DNA of 7,961 bases from Chloroflexota bacterium (lineage in GTDB: Bacteria; Chloroflexota; UBA6077): the NCBI GenBank assembly GCA_021788565.1, contig JAJYKO010000219.1, positions 1 through 7,961 on the forward strand, given 5' to 3'. Below the pieces are notes generated by a model, which had not been told where the DNA came from, did not search any database, and saw nothing but the letters and a program-made list of their open reading frames with translations. The stretch's first letter is position 1, and every line of letters begins with the position of its first letter. This document shows positions 1 through 6,481 of this stretch, piece by piece. Both the position numbers and the translations under genes were made by a program.

Positions 1-13
1 TCGTGAATTGTGA

Positions 14-40
14 ACAGGCCTACGCGGATTATCGGCCTGT
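14..40. repeat. Perfect 7-bp inverted repeat outside the left end
   Basis: ACAGGCC at 14-20 is matched by its reverse complement GGCCTGT at 34-40 across a 13-base spacer. No T-run follows on either strand, so it does not look like an intrinsic terminator. It lies about 90 bases outside the proposed left end of the transposon. The first 127 bases contain no convincing gene, only short open stretches. It could be a remnant of an IS end or a chance palindrome in G/C-rich DNA. Confidence 0.35.
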
Positions 41-127
41 CCCAAAAGGGGAAGGATGCGGGGCTGGCAGCCGCCCAACTGACCAGCGTTCACCCCCGAT
101 AAACCCGGTGGAAAGTACGGCCCTAAA

Positions 128-182
128 TGTGGGCGGCGGGATTATTCGTAGGTGAAGTGGGGGATTTCTGCAGGATTGGTTG
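128..182 (+). repeat. Proposed left end with transposase-binding-like motifs
   Basis: The stretch starts with TGTG (128-131) and holds ATTCGTAGGTGAAGTG (144-159) and GCAGGATTGGTTG (170-182). The last matches the reverse complement of 4479-4491 at 12 of 13 positions. The second matches the reverse complement of 4445-4460 at 12 of 16. The 12/13 motif starts about 43 bases in from the left terminus and 35 from the right one, a similar spacing. Repeated subterminal sites of this kind are typical of transposases in the Tn7/Mu/Tn5053 group. That these are binding sites is inference. Confidence 0.5.
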
Positions 183-230
183 TGGGGAATTGAGCGAGCA
201 GGCGGTGGGGGCTAGGATGGGGTCATCATC

Positions 231-941
231 GTGGAGGAAAGGAGTGAGGCCCGCGGCGAGCACCGTTTTCCCCAACGCCCCGCCGCGAGCCCCAACACCA
301 ACGTGGTCATTGTTGCAGAGTTCGGCCCCGACGTCCAGCGTTACGCTCGCGAGTTCGCTCAGCTTTCCATCCCCCGACCCAGATCCTGCCCCTACTGTGA
401 GGCCCCGGACCGACTCGTCGGCCACGGCAGTTACCCCCGAAACGCGGTTGATCCCCAGCACTCCATCCCAATTCGCATCAAGCGGTTCCTGTGTCCGGTT
501 TGTGGCAGGACGGTCTCGGTGCTGCCCACCTTCTGCCTGCCGCATCGCCACTACCAGGCCGCGATCATCCAGACGCTGCTCGACCTGCGCCTGACGGCCT
601 GGGCCTCCTGGTCGGCCATCCGCCAACGTTTCCTCCCCTCGGACCTGCCGACTCGGACCACCTGTCGCGAGTGGGTCGGTGCCTTCGCTCGGAACAGCGA
701 GGCGTACCTCCACGCGCTCGTTCAGCAACTCGCCCGCTGGCAGCTGGTCCCCGGCAAGCTCGAGGTCGTCATGGAGGAGCTAGCCGGCGCGGCCAGAGCT
801 TCCCAGCAACTGGTGGCGGCGGTGCCTCACCTCGTCGCCTTCCTGCGGGATCACGGCGTGGAGGTCACCTCGGGCCTCAGCCGCTGGCTGGCCACCCTCT
901 GGCACTGGGGGCACTCCCAGAAGCTCGGCAGGATAGTTTAG
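231..941 (+). CDS. DUF6431-like zinc-binding transposon protein
   Basis: This 236-residue protein has a four-cysteine zinc site: CPYC at C53/C56 and CPVC at C88/C91. Between and after these come the pattern GSYPR, basic I-R-I-K-R, C-G-R-T and VLPTF at about residues 66-101. That arrangement matches my recollection of DUF6431, a family without an assigned function that is often found beside transposase genes. The C-terminal 130 residues look helical and carry no motif I recognise. It is first in the element, 124 bases before the transposase and close to the left end, so end binding or regulation is plausible but inferred. The GTG at 231 has only a weak ribosome site. GTG at 303 is an alternative start that would remove 24 poorly conserved-looking residues. 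Family assignment is fairly secure; the role is unknown. Confidence 0.72.
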   Translation: MEERSEARGEHRFPQRPAASPNTNVVIVAEFGPDVQRYAREFAQLSIPRPRSCPYCEAPDRLVGHGSYPRNAVDPQHSIPIRIKRFLCPVCGRTVSVLPTFCLPHRHYQAAIIQTLLDLRLTAWASWSAIRQRFLPSDLPTRTTCREWVGAFARNSEAYLHALVQQLARWQLVPGKLEVVMEELAGAARASQQLVAAVPHLVAFLRDHGVEVTSGLSRWLATLWHWGHSQKLGRIV

Positions 942-1065
942 CCCCACAGATTTTCGGCAATTCCCTGCTCCTTCCCCTGGCCGTAAGCTTGTTCCGGAGG
1001 CCCAAAAGCCCCACCTGGACCCACCAGCCAGCCTCCAAGAGACCAGGACCCGTGGGAGGAAGCCG

Positions 1066-2530
1066 ATGAAGCCCAAGCCAAGCCAGGGACTACCCTCTGA
1101 GGAAGAGCGCCGCACCCAGATCGCCCTCTTCCGCTACACCCTCATCGCCCCCTTGCTGGACCACCCACTGGAACGGGGTGAGATCGCCGCCCACTTGAGG
1201 GCCGTCGCCGCGCAAACCCACCACATCCCCTTCTCCAGCCGCACCACCCTCCACGAGGAGACCATCTGGCGCTACCTCGCTCGCTACAGGGCAGGGGGCT
1301 TCGAGGCCCTGGGTCCCCAGGTCCGTACCGACGCGGGCAGATCCCGCCGCATCCCCGAGGAGATCATCGCCAAAGCCATCGCACTGCGCCAGGAGGTGCC
1401 GAGCAGGTCCGCCAACACCCTCATCCAGATCCTGCAGCGCGACCCTGCCTACCCACCGGACCTCGCCATCGCGACTCGCACCCTGCAGGACATTCTGCAC
1501 GCGCGGGGCATCACCCGCCAGGGGCTCGTCGGCCAGGCAAAAGCCTTCCGCCGCTTCGAGAGGGAGGCTCCCAACGTGCTCTGGCAGGGCGATATGCTCG
1601 TCGGACCCTATCTACCCGACGCCGAGCGCCCGGGCAAGTACCGCCGCACCGCGATCTTCTGCTTCATCGACGACTACTCCCGACTCGTCCCCTACGGCGA
1701 GTTCTTCCTTGAGGAGAACCTGCCCCGCCTGGAGCGCGTCCTGAAGGTGGCCATCCTACGTCGGGGGCTGCCGGAGCGGATCTACGTGGACAACGGCAAG
1801 GTCTACGTCTCCACCCAGCTGGCTGCCGCTTGCGCCACCCTGGCCGTCCGCCTCGTCCACTCCACCCCCTACACCCCCCAACACCCGCGGCAAGATCGAG
1901 CGCTTCTTCGGGACGCTGCGCTCCCAGTTCCTGCCCGAGGTCGAGGCGGCGGGTATATCCACCCTGGAGGACCTGAACGCCTCCTTCCAGGCCTGGGTCG
2001 AGCTCGTCTACCACAGGGCCGTCCACTCCGAGACGGGCCAGGCCCCCCTCGAACGCTTCCAAGAGGGCCTGACTCAGATCAAGGTCCGACAAGCCGACCC
2101 CGGGCAGCTGCGCGAGGCGTTCCTGTGGCGGGAGAAGCGCACGGTCACCCGTACGGCGACGATCTCCCTCCAGGGCAATCGCTACTCGGTGGACCCGCTC
2201 CTTGCCGGCCGGCAGGTGGAGCTGCGCTTCGACCCCTTCGAGCTCTCCGAGGTCGAGGTCTGGGGGTCCGGCCGCTTCCTCGCTCAGGCCCAGGTCGTGA
2301 GGCTTGAGCGCGATCGACATCTCGCCCTGGACCGCATCCCACCCCCAACCCAGGAGGCGCCTGCCGAGCACGTCGACTTCCTGGCGGCCCTGCGCGCCGA
2401 ACACCGGCAGATGCTCGAGCGGGAGCTTGGCACCATCAGCTTCGCCCAGGTGCTGCGGCGAGGAGGGGGCACGCCCGGGGCTAACCACGAGAGCAAGCCC
2501 GAGGGCAACATCTCGGCCAAGGAGGAGTGA
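1066..2530 (+). CDS. Mu/TniA-type DDE transposase, interrupted by a +1 frameshift
   Basis: Reading frame 1 from ATG 1066 to codon 1876-1878, then skipping one base to frame 2, gives a continuous protein of 487 residues. GGGAGG at 1054-1059, six bases before the ATG, supports the start. A helix-turn-helix region lies at about residues 15-100. The integrase core has D176 (WQGDM), D242 (YVDNGK) and, after the shift, E278 (RGKIERFF), giving D-x65-D-x35-E. The segment around NRYSVDPLLAGR near residue 370 matches the Mu-transposase C-terminal barrel. Without the shift, the frame runs on to 2307 as G/C-rich shadow sequence and lacks the catalytic glutamate. The cause may be mutation, a sequencing or assembly slip in the C run, or recoding. 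The stop at 2528-2530 lies three bases before the next start. Family call is firm; functionality is uncertain. Confidence 0.85.
1873..1882 (+). other. C6 frameshift site before the catalytic glutamate
   Basis: The run of six C at 1874-1879 is read ACC CCC CAA in the upstream frame. Skipping one C gives ACC CCC AAC and restores the expected NTRGKIERFF continuation. A proline tRNA on CCC (1876-1878) could re-pair perfectly on CCC (1877-1879), so +1 slippage is physically possible. There is no rare codon or stop in the adjacent A site, which weakens the recoding idea. A one-base insertion in the homopolymer is the simplest reading. Confidence 0.8.
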
Positions 2531-2533
2531 TCG

Positions 2534-3343
2534 ATGTTCCAGGAGTTCTACGGCTTCACCACGATGCCATTCAGTCGGGGGATCATCACCAGCAAGCTCT
2601 TCCCTGCTTTGGGCCAGGAGGAGCTAAAGGCGCGCCTCGCCTACCTCGTCCGCGAGCGGGGCATCGGGCTGATCACCGGCGAGATCGGAAGCGGCAAGTC
2701 CACTGCCCTGCGGGCATTCGTCGACGGCCTGGACCCCACCCGCTACACCGTGGTCTACACCGCCAACCCCCTCATCGGCATCACCGGCTTCTATAACGAA
2801 GTGCTGACCCAGCTCGGCGAGCCCGTGCCCCTCTTCCGCCAGCAGATGGTGCTCGCCCTTCGGCGTGCTTTCGACGTCCTCACCAACGAGCGCAAGAAGA
2901 CGCCGGTCCTCATCGTCGACGAGGCCCACCTCCTCGACCAACGCATGCTGGAGGAGCTCAGGCTCCTCCTGAACGTTCGGATGGACTCCCAGGCAGGAGC
3001 CGCCCTCGTCCTGGTCGGCCACACCGAGCTCAGACGCACCCTGCGGCTCTCCATCCACGAGGCCCTCTGGCAGAGAACCAGTGTTCGCTACCACCTGCGC
3101 CCCCTGGACCTCACCGAGACCGGTGCTTACATCCGCCACCAGGTCGAGGTCGCAGGCTACCGCGGCCAGGCCCTCTTCAGCGATGGCTTCGTCGCCAAGG
3201 CGTTCGATTACACCAAAGGCATCCCACGCCAGATCAACCTGGTCTGTACCCATGCCTTGATGGCCGGCTGCGCCGAGGGAAAGCAGCTCCTCGACGAGCA
3301 GGTCCTGCGCCAGGTGATCGCCGACCTGGAGACCGGGACCTGA
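2534..3343 (+). CDS. ExeA/TniB-like AAA+ transposition ATPase
   Basis: This 269-residue AAA+ protein has Walker A GEIGSGKST (residues 49-57), Walker B VLIVDEAH (125-132), a sensor-1-like VGHTEL (161-166) and a sensor-2-like GIPRQIN (229-235). The N-terminal FYGFTTMPFSRG is typical of ExeA-like ATPases. In transposons such proteins (TniB, TnsC, MuB, IstB) bind DNA with ATP, select target DNA and activate the DDE transposase. AAGGAGGAG at 2519-2527, inside the end of the transposase gene and six bases before ATG 2534, is a near-ideal ribosome site. The gene therefore looks co-transcribed and probably translationally coupled. If ribosomes stop early at 2307 in the unshifted transposase frame, coupling would weaken. 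No membrane segment or secretion motif is visible, so the secretion role of the ExeA namesake is not indicated. Confidence 0.88.
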   Translation: MFQEFYGFTTMPFSRGIITSKLFPALGQEELKARLAYLVRERGIGLITGEIGSGKSTALRAFVDGLDPTRYTVVYTANPLIGITGFYNEVLTQLGEPVPLFRQQMVLALRRAFDVLTNERKKTPVLIVDEAHLLDQRMLEELRLLLNVRMDSQAGAALVLVGHTELRRTLRLSIHEALWQRTSVRYHLRPLDLTETGAYIRHQVEVAGYRGQALFSDGFVAKAFDYTKGIPRQINLVCTHALMAGCAEGKQLLDEQVLRQVIADLETGT

Positions 3344-3387
3344 CCAGATCCACCCGAAGGATGCGCGTGCACCTTCTTTACTCTTTA

Positions 3388-3401
3388 GCCAGTTAGCTGG
3401 C
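3388..3401. repeat. Short hairpin between ATPase and primase-like genes
   Basis: GCCAG (3388-3392) and CTGGC (3397-3401) form a perfect five-base-pair stem with a TTAG loop in the 92-base gap. No T-run follows, so it is unlikely to be a terminator. It might attenuate or stabilise the transcript, or be incidental. Confidence 0.25.
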
Positions 3402-3435
3402 CGAGGACCGATGGGACGGGCGAGAGGAGAGCACA

Positions 3436-4386
3436 GTGGCCGGATGGGTCTCTTTCCAACAGGTCAAGGCCCGGGTTTCAATCGCCGACGTCCTCGCCCA
3501 CTACGGCCTGCTCGCCAGGCTCGTCCGACGGGGCGACGAGCTCCTGGGCCTGTGCCCCTTCCATCGCGAGAGGGAAGGTTCCTTTCGAGCTTCCCTGACC
3601 AAGAACGCCTTCCGATGCTTCGGCTGCGGGCGAGGGGGCAACGTCCTGGACTTCGTCGCACTCTCGGAGCGGGTCACCATCAGACAGGCGGCGCTGCTGC
3701 TTGACGCTTGGTTCGGCCTCGGCCAGGCCCAGGGAACAGCGGCCGGCTCCGGGCCCCTCCACCCCGGTCGCCGTGACACCCGGGAGAACCGGCCCCTCTC
3801 CTTCGCCCTGCGCGGGCTCGACCCAACCCATCCTTACCTCACCGCCCGTGGACTCAAAGCGGCGACCATCGATCACTTCGGCCTCGGATGGTGCTCCCTT
3901 GGCCTCCTGGCGGGCCGCATCGCCATCCCCATCCACGACCACGAAGGCCGCCTCGTCGCCTACGCCGGCCGCTGGCCGGGCTCGCCACCCCAGGGACAGC
4001 CCAGGTACCGCTTCCCTCCCAGCTTCCACAAGTCCCACGTCGTCTTCAACCTCCACCGAGCAAGGGGACTCGCCAAAGATGGAGGACTGGTCCTGGTCGA
4101 GGGGTTCTTCGGCTGCTTCAGGCTCCATCAGGCCGGATACCCCAACGTCTGCGCCCTGATGGGCTCAGCCCTCAGTCCGAGCCAGGCCCAGCTCTTGGCG
4201 CGAGCCCTCGGCCCCAACGGCAGGATCACCCTCTGGTTCGACGCGGACGCGGCCGGCCGGCGCTGCCTCGACGAGTGCCTCCAAGCCCTCCCCACTCAGC
4301 TCGACGTCAAAGCCGTGCGCTTGGCCGAGGAGGGCATCCAGCCAGACCAACTGCCGGGGCCGGAGATCAGGCGAATCCTAACCTGA
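3436..4386 (+). CDS. DnaG-like CHC2 zinc finger plus Toprim protein
   Basis: This 316-residue protein resembles the front half of bacterial primase DnaG. Its zinc finger is C40-P-F-H43 with C61-F-G-C64, followed by GGNVLDF (residues 68-73). The Toprim core has VEGFFG (E222) and WFDADAAG (D269, D271), then QPDQL near 302-306. Full DnaG is about 600 residues. The helicase-binding C-terminal domain is absent, so this is a mini-primase-like or accessory protein. Compared with DnaG, the second acid of EGYxD is G226 and the DPD motif reads QPD, so the metal site differs and primer synthesis is not assured. The GTG start is supported by AGGAG at 3425-3429, six bases upstream. It is the last gene of the element, about 140 bases from the right end. 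A role in replication-linked repair or targeting is inference only. Confidence 0.83.
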   Translation: MAGWVSFQQVKARVSIADVLAHYGLLARLVRRGDELLGLCPFHREREGSFRASLTKNAFRCFGCGRGGNVLDFVALSERVTIRQAALLLDAWFGLGQAQGTAAGSGPLHPGRRDTRENRPLSFALRGLDPTHPYLTARGLKAATIDHFGLGWCSLGLLAGRIAIPIHDHEGRLVAYAGRWPGSPPQGQPRYRFPPSFHKSHVVFNLHRARGLAKDGGLVLVEGFFGCFRLHQAGYPNVCALMGSALSPSQAQLLARALGPNGRITLWFDADAAGRRCLDECLQALPTQLDVKAVRLAEEGIQPDQLPGPEIRRILT

Positions 4387-4444
4387 TGCGCCGCTGCTGC
4401 AACACAGCCCACAACCCGCTGCCCAACGGCCAATGACAGGCTTA

Positions 4445-4525
4445 CACATCTCCCGCGAATGCTACCCTCCGATCTCGGCAACGAATCCTGCCGGAATGTC
4501 CGCAAGCAATTTCGCCGGCAACACA
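4445..4525 (-). repeat. Proposed right end with three direct repeats
   Basis: Read inward on the minus strand from ACA at 4523-4525, three related units follow. Unit 1 (4495-4519) and unit 2 (4471-4495) agree at 16 of 25 positions, sharing CCGGC, ATT, TTGC and GA. A third, shorter unit starts ATTCGCGGGAGATGTG (4445-4460). Spacing between the ATT cores is 24 and 26 bases. Unit 2 contains GCAGGATTCGTTG, which mirrors the left-end motif at 170-182. Spaced repeats at one end resemble the multi-site ends of Tn7, Mu and Tn5053. Binding by the transposase is inferred. Confidence 0.5.
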
Positions 4526-5352
4526 TGAGCTTTGCGCGAGGTGCGGCGGTGGAGACTCACCGGCGGGGGACAGCGAGAGCGGGCCTGGTGCTGGGGATAG
4601 TGGATGGGGCCGACTGGGAGCAGGTCTTCCTCGATCTAGCCAGGGCCGATGCCGTGAGGATCCTGGACTGGGCGCACGCCTCGGGATACGTGGCGGCGGC
4701 AGCCCGGGCGGTGTTCGGGATGGGCACTGCCGAGAGCGCGGAGTGGCTGCGGGTGCAGCTGCACGAGCTAAAGCACGGGGATCCCGAGGTGGTGCTGGCC
4801 AAGCTGAGGGGGCTCGCCGAGGACCTGGCACTTGCGGGCGGCGAGGCCCTGGAGGTGGTCACGACCGGCCTGGAGTACCTGGAGAAGCGTCGAGGGATGA
4901 TCCGCTACGCCGAGTTCACAAGAGCGGGATACCCCATAGGCAGCGGGATCGTGGAGAGCGCCAACAAGCTGGTGGTGGAGGCAAGGCTCAAGGGAGCGGG
5001 GATGCACTGGGAGGGGCGGAACGTCGATCCCATGGTGGCCCTGCGGAACGTGGCGTGCAGCGACCGGTGGGAGGAAGCCTGGCCCGAGATCGCCTCGGTG
5101 CTGCGAGCGGAGCCGAAGCGGCGAGCGGCCGCCCGGCGAGAGGCCCGCAAGGCTGCCAGGGTAGCGCCCAGGCAGCCAGCCAGGCAGACCAGGGAGCAGG
5201 CAGGGGGGGCCAAGGAGCCGAGAGCGACATCTCCCAGAGCCGAGGCGGCTCCAACCAGCAATGCAAGCAAGCCCATCTCGGGACCTCGACGTCCCGCACC
5301 CAACCATCCCTGGCGACGAGCACCTATCGGAAAGGCCCGGCAGTTGGCCTGA
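4459..5352 (+). pseudogene. ISKra4-like transposase, N-terminally truncated
   Basis: The open frame runs from 4459, but recognisable homology begins only near 4527, just inside the ISKra4 side of the proposed transposon end. Family-like segments are VETHRRG (31-37), GIVDGADW (46-53), RILDWAHA (67-74), LHELKHGDPE (101-110), GYPIGSGIVESANK (157-170) and ARLKGAGMHW (175-184). D49 or D70 and E166 could be the later catalytic acids. Members of this family are usually well over 400 residues, and the N-terminal part with the first catalytic aspartate is missing. After about residue 215 the tail is unusually rich in Ala, Arg, Pro and Lys. The first 22 residues are probably translated transposon end. 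Nothing matching the missing N-terminus is seen in 1-127. It is probably inactive. Confidence 0.8.
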
Positions 5353-5758
5353 TCAACTCCCGGAAATGTGGGGCACACCCTTAGGACACCAAAGGCCTGC
5401 AAGAAACACGGTTGGGTCTACAGGGCATGGGTGGAGGGAATGAAGGCTTCGATGTCGAGGTGAAGTTTCGGATATTCAAGTCCCCTTTGGGAAAAGGAGA
5501 GCGGTTGAGTCGTCGGTCTCGGTGTGGCGCGGCCGATGAGCGTTCCGTCGAGCGTGCCGCCGCGTGCCATCCGGACCATCGACAGAATGGACGACAAATA
5601 CCGCTCAAGATTCCGCGACAAATAAAGATCAAAGTGACAGGGTTTCGGGCCGGGAATGACCGTTATCGGAATCGTTGGCCGGAATTGGGTGGAATCCGCG
5701 CTGGCGAGGCGCTGCGGAAGGGCTGTCTCATAGACGGTGTTTGTGCGACGTTCGAGCG
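5353..5758. other. Gene-free stretch between IS remnant and hydantoinase fragment
   Basis: About 400 bases hold no gene I can recognise. AAATGTGGGGCACACCC (5364-5380) just after the transposase stop could be the outer end of the ISKra4-like element, but no matching left end is present. In frame 1 after the transposase stop, a short reading ends RAWVEGMKASMSR before a stop at 5452-5454. A short frame 1 start at 5656 (MTVIGIVGRNWVES) stops after 25 codons. These may be remnants of interrupted genes. Confidence 0.45.
5421..5436 (+). repeat. 16-bp direct repeat, copy 1
   Basis: CAGGGCATGGGTGGAG is repeated exactly at 5836-5851, 415 bases downstream on the same strand. Both copies read R-A-W-V-E in one frame; copy 2 lies inside the dihydropyrimidinase fragment. 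An exact 16-mer is unlikely by chance in 8 kb, though G bias raises the odds. It could mark a duplication or a short-homology deletion joint. Confidence 0.6.
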
Positions 5759-6481
5759 GGGGCTCGGGCGATCATCGCTCACACGACGATGCCGGAGGGT
5801 GTCTACGCCGTGCAGGACGCCCGATCGAGAGGGGTCAGGGCATGGGTGGAGTCCTGTCCCCACTGCTTCCGCCTCACCGAGGACGACATGGCCGAGAAGG
5901 GCCCGTGGGTGAAGTTCACCCCTCCCATGCGGGATGCGGCGAGCGCCGCAAAGATGTGGGAACTGCTGGATGCCGGAGCTATCCACTCCATCGGCTCCGA
6001 CCATAACGCCTACGTGAGGTCCGAGAAACAGGCCGGGGAGGACGACGTCTGGCTGGCCCCCAACGGGATACCCGGGGTTGAGACGATGCTCCCGATGATG
6101 CTGGACGGCGCGAACAAGGGCCTGGTGAGCGTGGAGCGGTTGGCGGAGATGATGGCCTTCAACCCCGCCAGGTTGTTCGGGCTCTTTCCCAGGAAGGGCC
6201 TCATCCAGGTCGGTTCTGATGCCGACCTGGCGGTCGTGGACATGGAGATGGAGAGGACGATCCGCTCGGAGGAGCTTGTGACCAAGTGCGGCTGGTCGCC
6301 GTACGAGGGGCAGAGTCTGAAGGGCTGGCCTGTCCTCACCCTGGTCCGGGGCGAGGTGGTGGCCCGAGACGGAAAGGTGCTCGGGACACCCGGTTTCGGC
6401 GAGTTCGTGGGCCGCGGCAAGTCGGCTTCCGCAGGCCAGGTTCACGATGTGAAAGGACGGGAGCATCCTTTACCAGCCTGA
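5675..6481 (+). pseudogene. Dihydropyrimidinase/hydantoinase-family hydrolase, C-terminal half
   Basis: The open frame encodes 268 residues, but clear homology starts near residue 29 (5759) with GARAIIAHTTMPEGV. Metal-site residues of the cyclic amidohydrolase fold are present: H36, H63 (ESCPH) and D109 (IGSDHNAY). GIPGVETMLP (131-140), NPARLFGLFPRKG (163-175) and GWSPYEG (206-212) fit dihydropyrimidinase, hydantoinase, allantoinase or dihydroorotase. The substrate cannot be fixed. Full proteins are about 450 residues, so the N-terminal half, with the HxH motif and the carbamylated lysine, is missing. The 27 residues before the homology and the 5675 start look accidental, and no ribosome site is apparent. 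The loss probably accompanied the IS insertions upstream. The remaining frame is intact and conserved-looking, so decay is recent or the missing part lies elsewhere. Activity is not expected. Confidence 0.82.
5836..5851 (+). repeat. 16-bp direct repeat, copy 2
   Basis: This is the second copy of CAGGGCATGGGTGGAG, encoding R-A-W-V-E in the conserved region just before the CPH metal-ligand motif of the hydrolase fragment. See the first copy at 5421-5436. Confidence 0.6.

Larger units (their letters stand above)
128..4525 (+). mobile_element. Four-gene Mu/Tn5053-like transposon with a primase-like gene
   Basis: Four same-strand genes encode a zinc protein, a DDE transposase, an AAA+ ATPase and a CHC2/Toprim protein. 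Similar inverted motifs at both outer ends bracket them. A DDE transposase followed by a dedicated AAA+ ATPase is the core logic of the Mu, Tn7, Tn5053 and IS21 groups. The ends are inferred from TGT at 128-130 and ACA at 4523-4525, plus shared subterminal repeats. Right-hand ISKra4-like homology begins within a few bases of 4525, which supports that boundary. The five bases flanking each end (CTAAA and TGAGC) do not match, so no target-site duplication is visible. Either a flank was rearranged or a boundary is slightly off. No cargo, resolvase or TniQ-like gene is seen. Gene content is well supported; exact ends are tentative. Confidence 0.72.

Noticed and set aside
125..133. AAATGTGGG shared with 5364-5372 as a possible IS end pair
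   Set aside because: The two copies are in the same orientation and only nine bases long, which is expected by chance in a window of this size.
123..728. Long minus-strand open frame opposite the zinc protein gene
   Set aside because: Low-complexity Gly/Arg/Asp-rich product with no motif. It mirrors a recognisable plus-strand gene in G/C-rich DNA.
1879..2307. In-frame extension of the transposase to a stop at 2307
   Set aside because: Its Pro/Arg/Gly-rich product lacks any transposase motif, while the +1 frame carries the catalytic glutamate and C-terminal barrel. It is shadow sequence.
1664..2488. 274-codon minus-strand open frame opposite the transposase
   Set aside because: No ribosome site or motif. 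The opposite strand encodes a well-recognised DDE protein.
123..4530. Five-base target-site duplication at the element ends
   Set aside because: CTAAA (123-127) and TGAGC (4526-4530) do not match. Nearby shifts gave no convincing pair.
5412..5912. Plus-strand open frame containing RNRWPELGG, considered as the missing upstream hydrolase part
   Set aside because: Weak resemblance only. The spacing to the conserved AGAR segment is wrong, and the frame continues as shadow over the real hydrolase frame.
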